Shown one piece after another: positions 23,939 to 33,930 of a DNA stretch of 64,000 bases. This DNA comes from Lactiplantibacillus pentosus (GTDB lineage Bacteria > Bacillota > Bacilli > Lactobacillales > Lactobacillaceae). The notes under the pieces were generated by a model. The model was given only the letters and a program-made list of their open reading frames with translations. It was not told the origin of the DNA and searched no databases. A program made the translations under genes and the position numbers. Where the stretch lies: NCBI RefSeq assembly GCF_003641185.1, contig NZ_CP032757.1, forward strand, positions 248,001 through 312,000, written 5' to 3'. Position 1 is the first letter of the stretch. Each line of letters starts with the position of its first letter.

Positions 23939-24847
23939 ATGGCATTTGAAATGATAATAAAAGCGTCATATCACATGAAAGAAGACGGTTTCACAGGGCT
24001 GGTGGAAAATGATTTAACCCACACAAAAAATAAGCGTTCAATATTTCACATTCGCTTTATTGTGAGCCATGGATTTGCTGAACTTGAACTAGCGGGTAAG
24101 TATGTCACGCTATCACCGGATGATATTGTGATGGTTTCATCAGCGTTACCGCTAGAAGTAAGAAATTTAGCTGATCCGGTACGAGTGACGATCTTTTCAG
24201 AACGATTGCACGCACCAACACCATTGAATCTAGTCGTTGTTGGGGACAATCCAATGGTTCACGATTTGATGAATGCGGGTGAACATGAACTGCGCTTTAT
24301 CGTGTATCGACATTTAAAGAATCAACTGACACAACGATATTTTGCGTTGCTCGCGGAAATCGAGCGGCAGGATTTAAGCGATGTTTTTATCGATTATCAG
24401 CGGGAAATGACGGTGGGACTGTTAATGACTGAGCTGTTACGCAATCATGAAGAGCGCATTTCAATTACCGATTCATATTTTCCGGGGAAAAACATTCGGC
24501 ACGCCAACGCAGATACACAATCAGGCATGATTTTTACTTACTTAGTGACACATAATGCGGATGCAACGCTAAAGCAGACCGCGAGTTACTTTGGCTATGA
24601 CCAGAACTACTTTTCTAGGTTGTGTCGGCAGCTATTTAAAAAGAGTTTTTCAGAACAGTTAACCTTTATTCGAATTGAACTAGCAAAACGGATGTTGGCA
24701 TTTTCCAATAAACGAATTGAACAAATTGCAGCTGAGTTAGGGTATAAAAATGACAGTAGCTTCTTTGCGGCCTTCAAGCGGGAGGCTGCGACGACGCCAA
24801 ATGATTATCGGGAACAACATGGTTATCGCGCGGCACATGATAAATGA
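23939..24847 (+). CDS. AraC-family regulator
   Basis: 302 residues. The N-terminal part is a cupin-like sensor (LSPDDIVMVSSALPLEVRN). The C-terminal tandem HTH is clear: TLKQTASYFGYDQNYFSRLCRQLFKKSFSEQL and RIEQIAAELGYKNDSSFFAAFKREAATTPNDYR. AGGTGA supports the ATG at 23939 over a GTG at 23930. It is divergent, across 125 bp, from the flavoprotein/MFS operon, which it probably activates in response to the enzyme's substrate. Confidence 0.88.
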   Translation: MAFEMIIKASYHMKEDGFTGLVENDLTHTKNKRSIFHIRFIVSHGFAELELAGKYVTLSPDDIVMVSSALPLEVRNLADPVRVTIFSERLHAPTPLNLVVVGDNPMVHDLMNAGEHELRFIVYRHLKNQLTQRYFALLAEIERQDLSDVFIDYQREMTVGLLMTELLRNHEERISITDSYFPGKNIRHANADTQSGMIFTYLVTHNADATLKQTASYFGYDQNYFSRLCRQLFKKSFSEQLTFIRIELAKRMLAFSNKRIEQIAAELGYKNDSSFFAAFKREAATTPNDYREQHGYRAAHDK

Positions 24848-24884
24848 AACCCGAATAAAAGACACTGAAAGCTGACGACAAACT

Positions 24885-24917
24885 AAAACGACCTTCAAAA
24901 TTGAAGGTCGTTTTTAA
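24885..24917. terminator. bidirectional terminator
   Basis: AAAACGACCTTC pairs with GAAGGTCGTTTTT between the convergent AraC and pepD genes. Confidence 0.85.
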
Positions 24918-24988
24918 ATTGGCTTCTAATCTAACGTGACAGGGCCATGACAAGTCAGCATACGGCGGAGATATCCGAACAGTACGCC

Positions 24989-26404
24989 TTACAAGTTCTG
25001 TCCCTTTTCCCAAGTCGTCTTCGATAACAACAAGCCTTGCTTAACCAGCGTGTCGAACAAAGCGTGGGTCCGCTTTGAAATTTCACCAGCAGTTTCAGCG
25101 TTGGCCTGGGTTAAAAATGTCGTGGCATCGCCAGTGAGCGCGGCGTCGGTTGCGGCGACCCGGCCCCGTGCATAGGATTGGCAGCCGTCGCGATAAGCAT
25201 TGACCGTCTCCGCAAATTCATGCCAGTGCGGTTCGATTAGAACGGAGAGGGTCTTCGACAGCCAGTACACGTTATCGACGTCGACGGTGCCAGTCGTGTT
25301 ACGGTAGTCCAGTGGCGTATCGTTGATATTCGTAAAGAATGGGACGTAGGGTGCGTAGGCGAAGAAGCCCATCGCGATCCATTGAATGGCCGCCTGCTCA
25401 GCAGGGACGTCATTGCGAATTTGGAGAATGGACGAGCATTGGTTGCGGTCCATCGCAATTGACCGGTACCGCGTTTGTTCGCGGTGGTCACCCGAAGCAA
25501 AAGTGCCAAATGGGTCGTAAGGGGTCCCATTGTAATGTGAAGACAGGAAGAATTGGACGTCTTCAATCGCTAGTTTTTTACTTGGGTGCCGGAACAACGG
25601 CATATCTTGGCCGGTCGGATTTTGCGCGATTTCTGGGTTGAATAATTTTTGCCCATACCAAGTCCGAGGGGTGTTGTAGTAAGCATCCGCCTCATTTTGG
25701 GTGCCGAAGATCTCACGGAAATTAAAGTGGCCTGGATTAGGATTTAAGTGATACTGATTAACAAAATCGGCTAAATCACTAGCGGCTAAGTAGTTCGCGG
25801 TGTCGTTGAGGTCCATTTCCTGCAAAACCGTCTGATTAGGAACGATGGCGTAAGTGTCTTCTGGCATCCGCACCGCGCCCCAATGGTGACCGCCGGCAGT
25901 TTCCAATAACCAAATATCGTCATGGTCGTTGAAGGCGATACTGTTACTTTCTCCAGTGCCGTATTTTTCAATGAGGGCGCCTAGTCGTTGGACGCCTTCC
26001 TTAGCGCTTTTGATGTAAGGCAGGACCAGGGTGACCATGGCTTCTTCGTCGACGCCATCGTGGACCAGTGGATCGTAGCCGAGAACGCGGGCATTGGTCG
26101 CCGTCGTTTCCGTTGCGCTCATGCCAACGTTGAATTCGTTGATGCCCGCTTCTTCATAACGGCCATCGTGCTGGTCGGCCTGTGGCGTCGCGGTATAGCG
26201 GTAAGCGTGGTCCGGTAGCGGTACGGTGACCCCGGTCGTTACGGACGTATAGCTGGCGTTCGTCTGGTCGTGGGCTTCGTGGACAATAAACTTAATGGGA
26301 TTAATTGGGCCATAGCCGTCTTCGTTACGTGCTACGATGGTCGAACCATCCATGCTGGCAGCTTTCCCAACTAATATTTCGGTACAATCTGTGTCTTTTT
26401 TCAT
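24989..26404 (-). CDS. pepD: C69-family dipeptidase
   Basis: 471 residues, an Ntn-hydrolase dipeptidase. Cys7 in DCTEILVGKAASMDGSTIVA is the expected nucleophile, freed by removal of six residues. The ARNEDGYGP and GESNSIAFND / WLLETAGGHHW segments are typical of PepD. The full length agrees with Lactobacillus PepD enzymes (about 470). Cytoplasmic, broad dipeptide specificity. AAGGAG lies 12 bases before the ATG. It stands alone, divergent from the mannitol operon. Confidence 0.92.
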   Translation of the reverse strand: MKKDTDCTEILVGKAASMDGSTIVARNEDGYGPINPIKFIVHEAHDQTNASYTSVTTGVTVPLPDHAYRYTATPQADQHDGRYEEAGINEFNVGMSATETTATNARVLGYDPLVHDGVDEEAMVTLVLPYIKSAKEGVQRLGALIEKYGTGESNSIAFNDHDDIWLLETAGGHHWGAVRMPEDTYAIVPNQTVLQEMDLNDTANYLAASDLADFVNQYHLNPNPGHFNFREIFGTQNEADAYYNTPRTWYGQKLFNPEIAQNPTGQDMPLFRHPSKKLAIEDVQFFLSSHYNGTPYDPFGTFASGDHREQTRYRSIAMDRNQCSSILQIRNDVPAEQAAIQWIAMGFFAYAPYVPFFTNINDTPLDYRNTTGTVDVDNVYWLSKTLSVLIEPHWHEFAETVNAYRDGCQSYARGRVAATDAALTGDATTFLTQANAETAGEISKRTHALFDTLVKQGLLLSKTTWEKGQNL

Positions 26405-26623
26405 TCTAATCAGTCACTCCTTAGTTAAGTATAAGTATAGGAGCTTGACCAGGGATTACAACGGCAATTTGATTTTCCAGCGTTTAAAATGAGAAAACGG
26501 TGAGTCCTGAATGTACCGAAATGGGTGCTGAATCCTCAAATCGACTTGTGAAACCGCAATCATGTTCAAAAAGTCCTTCCGAATGAAAACACTTTACTTG
26601 TTGTTGTGTCGGCGTTTATCGAA

Positions 26624-26733
26624 CTTGTGCCAAATTCAATTTTTGTGAATTAGTGAGTTTAATTTTGGCACAGTTTGTTGTGCCACGGGTCTACCTAGAT
26701 GTTCTTGAAACCGCTTACCACGATAGATATGAT
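26624..26733 (+). promoter_or_regulatory. mannitol operon promoter with MtlR-type repeats and cre-like site
   Basis: Inverted words TTGTGCCAAATT (26625-26636) and AATTTTGGCACA (26661-26672), plus TTGTTGTGCCAC (26675-26686), look like binding sites for the MtlR activator. They lie directly upstream of TTGAAA (26705-26710), a 17-base spacer and TATGAT (26728-26733). TGAAACCGCTTACC in the spacer is one base off a CcpA cre. 26405-26620 shows nothing else. Confidence 0.6.
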
Positions 26734-26767
26734 TAAGTTGTTAAGAAAAAGGAAGGAGCTTTACCTG

Positions 26768-28609
26768 ATGAGTGAAAATGTAAATACAACTGCAACCCAA
26801 AGCGCTCCTGTTGCAAAGAAAAAGTTGGGCGTCAAGGCCCGCGTTCAAAAATTTGGGAGCGCACTGAGCAACATGGTTATGCCGAACATCGGTGCCTTCA
26901 TTGCTTGGGGCTTAATCACCGCCATCTTCATGGCTGGCGGCTGGTGGCCAAATGCTGGATTAGCTAAGATGATTCAGCCAATGGTTCATTACTTATTACC
27001 GTTATTAATTGCGTTTACCGGTGGGACACTGTTCGCCGGCCACCGTGGTGGGGTCGTTGGTGCGATTGCCACGATGGGGGTTATCGTCGGTTCTACAATT
27101 CCGATGTTTATTGGTGCCATGATTATGGGGCCTTTAGGCGGTTGGTGCATTAAGAAGTGGGACGACGCCATTTCTGATAAGGTCAAGAGCGGATTTGAAA
27201 TGTTGGTCAACAACTTCTCCGCTGGGATCATCGGGATGTTATTAGCCATCGTCGGTTATTATGCAATTGGCCCGCTGGTTGCTGGTGCTAGTGCATTAAT
27301 GGCCGCCGGGGTTAACTGGATTATCCAAATGAAGCTGTTGCCATTAGCGAACGTCTTCATTGAACCGGCGAAGATTTTATTCTTGAACAATGCGATTAAC
27401 CAAGGGATTTTGACCCCACTTGGGATTCAAGCGGCAGCTAGTGCAGGTAAGTCAATTCTGTTCTTGCTCGAACCTGATCCAGGTCCAGGTCTTGGTGTGT
27501 TGCTAGCGTTTGCTTTATTCGGTAAAGGTACCGCTAAAGCATCCGCACCTAGTGCCATCATTATTCAATTCTTGGGTGGGATTCACGAAATCTACTTCCC
27601 ATACGTTTTAATGAAACCAGCATTATTCTTAGCTGTTATCGCTGGTGGGGTGACTGGGACGGCCACATTTAGTATTTTAAACGTTGGTTTGCGTTCAACA
27701 CCTTCACCTGGTTCCATCATTTCACTATTATTGATGTCACCAAAGAGTGTTTCGAATTACATTGGCTTGGTTGTTGGTGTGATCCTAGCCACCTTAGCCT
27801 CCTTCATCGTTGCCGCCATTATCTTGAAACGTGACAAGTCAACGGATACGGATGATTTGGCCGCTGCTCAAGGTAAGATGAGCGACATGAAGGGTGGTAA
27901 CACGGCGACTGCTAGTGCAACAGATGCTGAACCTGCTGATGTGATTGCTTCATATAAAGATGTTGACCACATTATCTTCGCCTGCGATGCCGGAATGGGC
28001 TCATCCGCAATGGGCGCTTCGCTCTTACGGGATAAGGTCAAGAAGGCCGGAATCAACATGTCTGTTACGAACACGGCGATTAGCAACTTGAAAGACGAAC
28101 CAGGTTTATTAGTGATTACGCAAAACGAATTGGCTGACCGGGCAGCTCAAAAAGCACCCCATGCATTACGCCTTGCCGTTGATAACTTCTTGAGCAGTCC
28201 AAAATATGATCAAGTCGTTGTTAACTTGAAGGCGCGCGACCAAGTTAGTGATGCCCCTGCATCTGCAGCAGCTGAACCACAAGCAACTACAGATACGCCG
28301 GATGCATTGCCAGCTAACTTAGATTTAAGTGTTGTTGACGAAATCGTCTTCGTTCACCATGACGGTCATTTGGGAACAGCGACGATGGCAACGTCCTTAA
28401 TGAAGGACCGCGTCAAGAAGGCCAACAAACATGTTAGTGTTAAGAACTTAGGAATCGATGAATTGACGGACAGCAACAGCTTGTTAGTGGTCTCCAGTGC
28501 CGAAGCGGCCAAGAACTTGAAGACCCGATACACACAAGTTCAAGTCCTCATTACTGACGACCTATTGAGCTCACCGAAGTATGATAAGATGGTATCAGAA
28601 TTGAAATAA
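26768..28609 (+). CDS. mtlA: PTS mannitol EIICB with a second, degenerate EIIB domain
   Basis: 613 residues. EIIC membrane part at about 30-365, with GGIHEIYFPYVLMKP, the conserved mannitol/fructitol GI-x-E motif. The first EIIB has the phosphocysteine Cys406 in FACDAGMGSSAMG. A further EIIB-like domain (about 517-613) aligns well (VVDEIVFVHHDGHLGTATMA and a closing LSSPKYDKMV), but its P-loop has His-His where Cys-Asp stood, so it cannot carry phosphate on Cys. The common Gram-positive form ends after one EIIB. EIIA is supplied by mtlF. AAGGAAGGAG fits the ATG at 26768; the longer frame from 26699 lies in the promoter. Confidence 0.92.
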   Translation: MSENVNTTATQSAPVAKKKLGVKARVQKFGSALSNMVMPNIGAFIAWGLITAIFMAGGWWPNAGLAKMIQPMVHYLLPLLIAFTGGTLFAGHRGGVVGAIATMGVIVGSTIPMFIGAMIMGPLGGWCIKKWDDAISDKVKSGFEMLVNNFSAGIIGMLLAIVGYYAIGPLVAGASALMAAGVNWIIQMKLLPLANVFIEPAKILFLNNAINQGILTPLGIQAAASAGKSILFLLEPDPGPGLGVLLAFALFGKGTAKASAPSAIIIQFLGGIHEIYFPYVLMKPALFLAVIAGGVTGTATFSILNVGLRSTPSPGSIISLLLMSPKSVSNYIGLVVGVILATLASFIVAAIILKRDKSTDTDDLAAAQGKMSDMKGGNTATASATDAEPADVIASYKDVDHIIFACDAGMGSSAMGASLLRDKVKKAGINMSVTNTAISNLKDEPGLLVITQNELADRAAQKAPHALRLAVDNFLSSPKYDQVVVNLKARDQVSDAPASAAAEPQATTDTPDALPANLDLSVVDEIVFVHHDGHLGTATMATSLMKDRVKKANKHVSVKNLGIDELTDSNSLLVVSSAEAAKNLKTRYTQVQVLITDDLLSSPKYDKMVSELK

Positions 28610-28646
28610 AATGATATTAATACCATTTATATTATGAGGTGGCACC

Positions 28647-30722
28647 ATGGTTAAGTTCACACAACGTCAAGACGAGTTGTTACAGTTGTTGCTGGCGAAT
28701 CCCACCGGACTTTCAATGAGTCAGATTGAAACCGGTCTCAACAGTAGTCGGCGCACGATTTATCGGGAATTTAGCAATCTGGAATTAGTGTTAGCGAATG
28801 CTGATTTGAAGATTGTGAATGAAAAACATCATTTTCAGCTGACTGGGTCCCCAGCGGCATTGGCTGAATTTCAAGGCCAATTGGCGGCAGGACGCAAACT
28901 AGCGCCGGCGTTTGATTCGCAGACGCGCCAGAATGCCTTAGCTTGTCGGTTGTTGATGACGGATCATGCCGTAAAATTAAAAGAACTCGCGCTTGATTTT
29001 GATGTGAGTGTGGCGACGATCTCAAATGATTTAACGGCCTTGACGACGCCGTTTGCAGACTACGAATTATCTATTGAACGACTGAAGTCACGGGGCATCC
29101 AAGTTGCCGGGACCGAGGGCAGCATTCGTAATCTCTTTGCCACCATTTTAAATAATGAAATCAACGACTATGAGTTTTTTAAAACGATTGGGAAGTTGAA
29201 TCAGGGACTTGCCGTTTCATCAAGTGATGAACAGTCGTATTTCTTGAATTTACTAGATGCGCAATCATTGATTACGTGTTACCAAGCCGTTCGTGGATTG
29301 AAGAAGAAATACTTTGCGTCGGTCCCCGATGGTCAGCTCCAACAGTTGATCATCACCTTGACGACGGGCATCATGCGCTTGCAACATCAGCAGCGGGTGA
29401 CGTACTTGCGGGGCATCAACCGCGATGATTTCTTGAAGTATCAGCGGATCGCGTTGGCGATTATGACGCAGTTACCAGAGCAGATCAAAGCGTTGGTCAC
29501 GGGTGCAGAAATTGACTTTTTGGCCCAGCAGATCAAGGGTCTGACCTTCCGCATCGACCAGGACGCCTCATTATCGAATTACGATTTGCAACTCACGTAT
29601 CAGGTCAAACAATTCATTGATGCGGTTGCGACGAACTTCGATTGGTCGTTTGGGACGGATGACCGCTTGCTGAATAACCTCACGGCGCACATGCAGATTG
29701 CTTTACAACGCAACGGGGTCAGCGGACCGGTACCACCGAGCTCTGAACTTCAAGAAGTTCGGGAGCAATATCCGAAGTTGTATTCAGCGGTGGTCCGCGG
29801 CTTTTTCCAAGTCTTTACCGACCAGAACTTCACGACTGATGAGCTGACGTACTTGCTGATTCACTTTGCCAGCACCTATGAGCAACAGTTGAGCCATCAA
29901 TCGCTCAAAGTCTTGGTGCTATGTCCCAATGGGATGACGACCGCCCGCATCTTGAAGACGCGTTTGGCCCGGTTAGTCCCAGAGATTACGTCGATTGAGG
30001 TCGCTCGTATCGGTAGCTTAGGGCAGATTCATCTGCAAGATTTCGACATGATCCTCTCGACGACGAGTCTACCAGGATTCAAGTTGAACTACCGGGTGGT
30101 CAGTCCGCTCTTGTTGGAGAACGAAGTCACGGCCTTGCGGGAATATATTCATCAGTATTTTCCAAGTACCAAGGTGGTCGAGTCTCCAACCGATGAACCA
30201 ACGACCACCACGCTTGATTTTGATACCGTCTACCAACAAATGACGGTCGCCAAGCAAATCCTAGACCGCTTCACCATCACGCCGATTCGAAATGACGATG
30301 AGACGATTGCGGAGACCTTGGTCAAAATCACGCGGCATATTGATCCCAATCTGATTCATGACCCCTTAGAGGTAGCGGGGCGGTTGTTACACCGTTTAGG
30401 ACTAGCGCCAGTGGGCATTCCGAATACGAATTTGGCGTTCGTGCACACGTTGAGTCAGGAAGTCACCGCACCCTATTGTGCGATCTTCGAACTCGACCAA
30501 CCGTTACCTTTTAAGAGTATGGATAACCAATCCATTCGGTTACAGCGGATCGTGTTAATGCTCGGCCCCGCTAATATCAGTGATTTTGAAAATCGGCTGA
30601 TGGGTAAGCTGAGTGCGCTGGTCATCGAAAGCCGCAAGAACACGCAGACCTTTATGACCGGTGACCGCCAGCAACTTTATCAGTTAATTAGTACAGCATT
30701 TTTGAACGAACTAACGAAATAG
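28647..30722 (+). CDS. mtlR: mannitol operon activator MtlR
   Basis: 691 residues, BglG/MtlR-type regulator. N-terminal HTH pair (SMSQIETGLNSSRRTIYREF and LALDFDVSVATISNDL), two PRD domains (about 190-410), an EIIB-gat-like part with KVLVLCPNGMTTARIL (Cys in the P-loop, near 430) and a C-terminal EIIA-mtl-like domain (about 545-690). PTS phosphorylation of PRD and EII parts by HPr and EIIA tunes activity in known homologues. It sits inside the mtl operon, 37 bp behind mtlA, and should bind the inverted repeats upstream of mtlA. Confidence 0.92.
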   Translation: MVKFTQRQDELLQLLLANPTGLSMSQIETGLNSSRRTIYREFSNLELVLANADLKIVNEKHHFQLTGSPAALAEFQGQLAAGRKLAPAFDSQTRQNALACRLLMTDHAVKLKELALDFDVSVATISNDLTALTTPFADYELSIERLKSRGIQVAGTEGSIRNLFATILNNEINDYEFFKTIGKLNQGLAVSSSDEQSYFLNLLDAQSLITCYQAVRGLKKKYFASVPDGQLQQLIITLTTGIMRLQHQQRVTYLRGINRDDFLKYQRIALAIMTQLPEQIKALVTGAEIDFLAQQIKGLTFRIDQDASLSNYDLQLTYQVKQFIDAVATNFDWSFGTDDRLLNNLTAHMQIALQRNGVSGPVPPSSELQEVREQYPKLYSAVVRGFFQVFTDQNFTTDELTYLLIHFASTYEQQLSHQSLKVLVLCPNGMTTARILKTRLARLVPEITSIEVARIGSLGQIHLQDFDMILSTTSLPGFKLNYRVVSPLLLENEVTALREYIHQYFPSTKVVESPTDEPTTTTLDFDTVYQQMTVAKQILDRFTITPIRNDDETIAETLVKITRHIDPNLIHDPLEVAGRLLHRLGLAPVGIPNTNLAFVHTLSQEVTAPYCAIFELDQPLPFKSMDNQSIRLQRIVLMLGPANISDFENRLMGKLSALVIESRKNTQTFMTGDRQQLYQLISTAFLNELTK

Positions 30723-30736
30723 CGTAGGTGAAAATA

Positions 30737-31186
30737 ATGGAAGCTTTAGATAAGAAAATGATTGCGTTGAACCAACAAGTCGCAACGCAAGAAGAAGGCA
30801 TCCGCTTAGCCGGTCAACTATTGGTCGATGGCGGTTGTGTGGAACCGGAATACATCGATGCCATGCAGGCACGTAATCAAGATGTTTCCGTTTATATGGG
30901 TAATTTCATTGCCATCCCCCATGGTACTGAAGATGGCATGAAGTACATTAAAAAGACCGGGATCTCAGTGGTCCAAGTACCAATGGGTGTGAGCTGGGGA
31001 AATCCAGACGATGACGACGATGATAAAACTGTAACGGTCATCTTCGGTATCGCGGGTTTGAACGGCGAACACTTGAACCTCTTATCTCAGATTGCGATAT
31101 ACTGCAGCGACGTAGCCAACGTTGCCAAGTTAGCGGACGCTCAATCTGAAGATGAAATCATAAATCTATTAAAGGAAGTTGATTAG
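30737..31186 (+). CDS. mtlF: PTS mannitol EIIA
   Basis: 149 residues of the EIIA fructose/mannitol family. The active His is in [12 protein letters not shown] run of acidic residues (PDDDDDDK) is unusual but lies in a surface loop. AGGTG ahead of the ATG at 30737 sets the start; a GTG at 30728 is discarded. It carries phosphate from HPr to the EIIB of MtlA. The stop overlaps the ribosome-site region of mtlD. Confidence 0.92.
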   Translation: MEALDKKMIALNQQVATQEEGIRLAGQLLVDGGCVEPEYIDAMQARNQDVSVYMGNFIAIPHGTEDGMKYIKKTGISVVQVPMGVSWGNPDDDDDDKTVTVIFGIAGLNGEHLNLLSQIAIYCSDVANVAKLADAQSEDEIINLLKEVD

Positions 31187-31187
31187 C

Positions 31188-32345
31188 ATGTTAGACGTAC
31201 ATTTTGGCGCAGGGAACATTGGTCGGGGCTTCATTGGCGAAACCTTGGCAGACAACGGATTTAAGATTACTTTCGTTGATGTTAATGATACTTTGATTGA
31301 CGAATTGAACAAACGGAATGGTTACACCATTGAATTGGCTGCAGAAGGCCAAGAACACATTGAAGTTCACGATGTTAAAGGCATTAACAACGGTAAGGAT
31401 CCTAAGGCGGTTGCTGAAGAAATTGCCCAAGCCGATATGGTCACGACTGCGATTGGACCTAAGATTCTGAAGTTCATCGCACCATTGATTGCCGACGGGT
31501 TAAAGTTACGGCAAGCCAATAACAACACCACGCCAATCGACATTATTGCGTGTGAAAACATGATTGGTGGGAGCCAATCATTGAAGAAGTCCGTCTACGA
31601 ATCATTGAATGCTGACGAACAAGCTTGGGCCGATCAAAATGCCGGCTTCCCAAATGCAGCGGTCGACCGGATCGTGCCACTTCAAAAGCACGACGATCCA
31701 TTGTTCGTTTCTGTTGAACCATTCAAGGAATGGGTCATCGACAAGTCACAAATGAAGAACCCTAAGATCCAATTAAAGGGTGTTGATTACGCGGACGACT
31801 TGGAACCATATATTGAACGGAAACTCTTCTCCGTTAACACTGGTCACGCCACGGTTGCCTACACTGGTAACATGAAGGGCTACAAGACGATCGGTGAAGC
31901 GGTCAAGGATAACAGTGTTGTGGACCAAGCTAAGCACGTCTTAGGTGAGACTGGTGACCTGCTGATTCAAAAGTGGGGCTTTGATCCTGAAGTCCACCAT
32001 GCTTATCAAAAGAAGATTTTGAGCCGGTTTGAAAACCCATATATCTCAGATGATATCGAACGGGTCGGCCGGACACCAATCCGCAAGCTAGGCTTCAACG
32101 AACGCTTTATTCGTCCAATCCGTGAATTAAAAGACCGCGGTCGCGACTACAGCGCCTTGGTTGACACGGTTGGCGAAATGTTCTTCTTCAACTATCCAAA
32201 TGACAGCGAAAGCGTCAAGCTACAACAATTGTTGAAGGATGAACCAATCGAACAAGTCATCCGTGAAACGACCGACTTGAAGGATGAAGATTTAATCAAT
32301 GAAATCAAAGCAGCTTACGAAAAGCATTTGGCTGCTGTAAAGTAA
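31188..32345 (+). CDS. mtlD: mannitol-1-phosphate 5-dehydrogenase
   Basis: 385 residues. N-terminal NAD fold [16 protein letters not shown], and active-site [17 protein letters not shown] with the catalytic Lys-x5-Asn-x2-His of the polyol dehydrogenase group. Converts mannitol-1-P to fructose-6-P with NAD. GGAAG within the end of mtlF serves the ATG at 31188. Codon usage is strongly biased (highly expressed). Last gene of mtlA-R-F-D, followed by a terminator. Confidence 0.95.
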   Translation: MLDVHFGAGNIGRGFIGETLADNGFKITFVDVNDTLIDELNKRNGYTIELAAEGQEHIEVHDVKGINNGKDPKAVAEEIAQADMVTTAIGPKILKFIAPLIADGLKLRQANNNTTPIDIIACENMIGGSQSLKKSVYESLNADEQAWADQNAGFPNAAVDRIVPLQKHDDPLFVSVEPFKEWVIDKSQMKNPKIQLKGVDYADDLEPYIERKLFSVNTGHATVAYTGNMKGYKTIGEAVKDNSVVDQAKHVLGETGDLLIQKWGFDPEVHHAYQKKILSRFENPYISDDIERVGRTPIRKLGFNERFIRPIRELKDRGRDYSALVDTVGEMFFFNYPNDSESVKLQQLLKDEPIEQVIRETTDLKDEDLINEIKAAYEKHLAAVK

Positions 32346-32390
32346 TTTAAAAAGGGCCTAATCACAAACCGCCATAGTGATTAGGAGCCT

Positions 32391-32429
32391 AAAAGGACGT
32401 GCACCCTGTGATGGGATGCACGTCCTTTT
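32391..32429 (+). terminator. mtl operon terminator
   Basis: AAAAGGACGTGCA pairs with TGCACGTCCTTTT. The following 200 bp up to the next gene hold nothing that I can support. Confidence 0.85.
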
Positions 32430-32635
32430 GTGCTCGCGGCTTGAGTTGTTGTCAGTTGTTGGTTGCGGCTACTGCTAATGTAGCTAATGGTAGTCAGTGG
32501 CCGCGCAGACTTACGGATAGGCGTCGTGGCGTGTGTTGGTTGAAGTCGTTTCGAAAATAATGCACGCTGTTCAGACGCACTGATGATGCGAGCTGAGGCA
32601 TAAATGCACCTAGCCTAACGTCCCATCCAACGAGA

Positions 32636-33202
32636 TTAGCGTTCCCAGAAGTGCCACCAGGGTTTGGCAGCTTGCTGGGACTGTTGGTCCAACTGGGCCA
32701 TGACCTGGTTCAAACGGTCGCTCAATGAGTCCAGGCGGCGAATGATGATTTCCTGTTGCTTATACAATTCCGTTTTGGTTGGGCCGGATGGTCGCGCGGT
32801 CGGAACCCGTTTGTCATCGGTAACGGATGTGGTGGCCGTCTCAGGCTTAGTGGCCTTTTCAGCAACGGATTCAGCCTGTTCAGCAGCTGCAGCCGGGGCC
32901 TTGGGAGCCTTTTCTGTTGTGGCTGGTTCAGCTTGCTTAGTTCCAAAAGCGCGTCCCAGCGCCGTTGCGAGCGTCGTACCTTGTTCTGCCAAATCGATGG
33001 CAGCTTGGAACGTTTTTAGATCCGCGGGGCTGTATAACCGATGGCTATTATCGGCCGGGCGGAAGCGGTTCTCGTCGTTTAATTGTTTTTCAACCATGGT
33101 ACTGTACTTGCGCAACGTCACTGCCTTGATGCCGAGTTGTTCAGCGGCGACTGATGCGACTAGTTCTGAGTCCTGTTCAGGACTGAGTGTTTGTGTGGAC
33201 AC
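32636..33202 (-). CDS. MerR-like DNA-binding protein with coiled coil and aromatic tail
   Basis: 188 residues. N-terminal MerR-type HTH (ELVASVAAEQLGIKAVTLRKYS...HRLYSPADLKTFQ), a low-complexity Ala/Glu/Thr/Pro-rich linker (about 88-145), a short coiled coil (YKQQEIIIRRLDSLSDRLNQVMAQLDQQ) and the end KPWWHFWER, which may touch the membrane. HTH plus coiled coil plus membrane-active end recalls RacA, which links DNA to the cell pole, and related plasmid proteins. That role is inference only. It is divergent from thioredoxin. Confidence 0.65.
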   Translation of the reverse strand: MSTQTLSPEQDSELVASVAAEQLGIKAVTLRKYSTMVEKQLNDENRFRPADNSHRLYSPADLKTFQAAIDLAEQGTTLATALGRAFGTKQAEPATTEKAPKAPAAAAEQAESVAEKATKPETATTSVTDDKRVPTARPSGPTKTELYKQQEIIIRRLDSLSDRLNQVMAQLDQQSQQAAKPWWHFWER

Positions 33203-33382
33203 AAAAATTCCTCCTTTAGCCTATATCGTTTCTATAACGCTATTATATCGAATTTCAATCGTAAAAAACACTGATATACGGGGAAATTGTGACCCATGTT
33301 CGGGATTCAGACCGCGAACACCGCTCGAAGGGGTAAAACATGCTATGATAGAACGGAAATCAATGGAAATGAGGATTACGAT

Positions 33383-33715
33383 ATGATTGAACCAGTAGAT
33401 AAGACGACCTTTGAGACCGTGGCGGCCGATACGGCGCTGACCGTGGTTGATTTCTGGGCTGATTGGTGTGGCCCGTGCAAGATGCAGGAGCCAGTGCTTG
33501 AAGCGCTCGATGACGCGTATGACGGGCAAATCAAGTTTGCGTCATTAGACGTGGACCAGCATCAAGAAATTGCCGAAAAGTTTGAAATTATGAGTATTCC
33601 CGCACTCGTGATTTTTAAAAATGGCAAGCCCGCCGAAAAAGTAGTCGGGTTCCATCCGCAAGCAGCTCTGAAAAAATATTTGGATCAGAAGCTGGCGGAA
33701 GTCACTGCGGATTAG
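33383..33715 (+). CDS. trxA: thioredoxin
   Basis: 110 residues, full thioredoxin fold. Active site WCGPC with Cys29 and Cys32, the buried Asp in TVVDFWADW and cis-Pro in IMSIPALVIFKNG. Cytoplasmic disulfide reductant, and the likely electron source for the GPx-family peroxidase. GAGG precedes the ATG at 33383; longer frames to 33296 overlap promoter sequence. Single-gene transcript. Confidence 0.95.
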   Translation: MIEPVDKTTFETVAADTALTVVDFWADWCGPCKMQEPVLEALDDAYDGQIKFASLDVDQHQEIAEKFEIMSIPALVIFKNGKPAEKVVGFHPQAALKKYLDQKLAEVTAD

Positions 33716-33749
33716 GATGAAGCCAGCGTCGTGTGCCGAATAATTACCT

Positions 33750-33787
33750 AAAAATCGCCGTAAGCTAAGTGCTTACGGCGATTTTTT
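33750..33787. terminator. trx terminator
   Basis: AAAAATCGCCGTAAGC pairs with GCTTACGGCGATTTTTT across a short loop; functional on both strands. Confidence 0.85.
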
Positions 33788-33930
33788 AGTGACCAGCGAT
33801 ACTGGTATTTAGTGAATAGCGTCATTAGGACGTCGTTTGGTACACGGCCTAGTTAGTCAGCTCAGGTTCAGACTACTAGCTCAGTTGAACTTTGGCGCGT
33901 GCCTGCGTGAGTTGAGCTGGGACGTACCAT

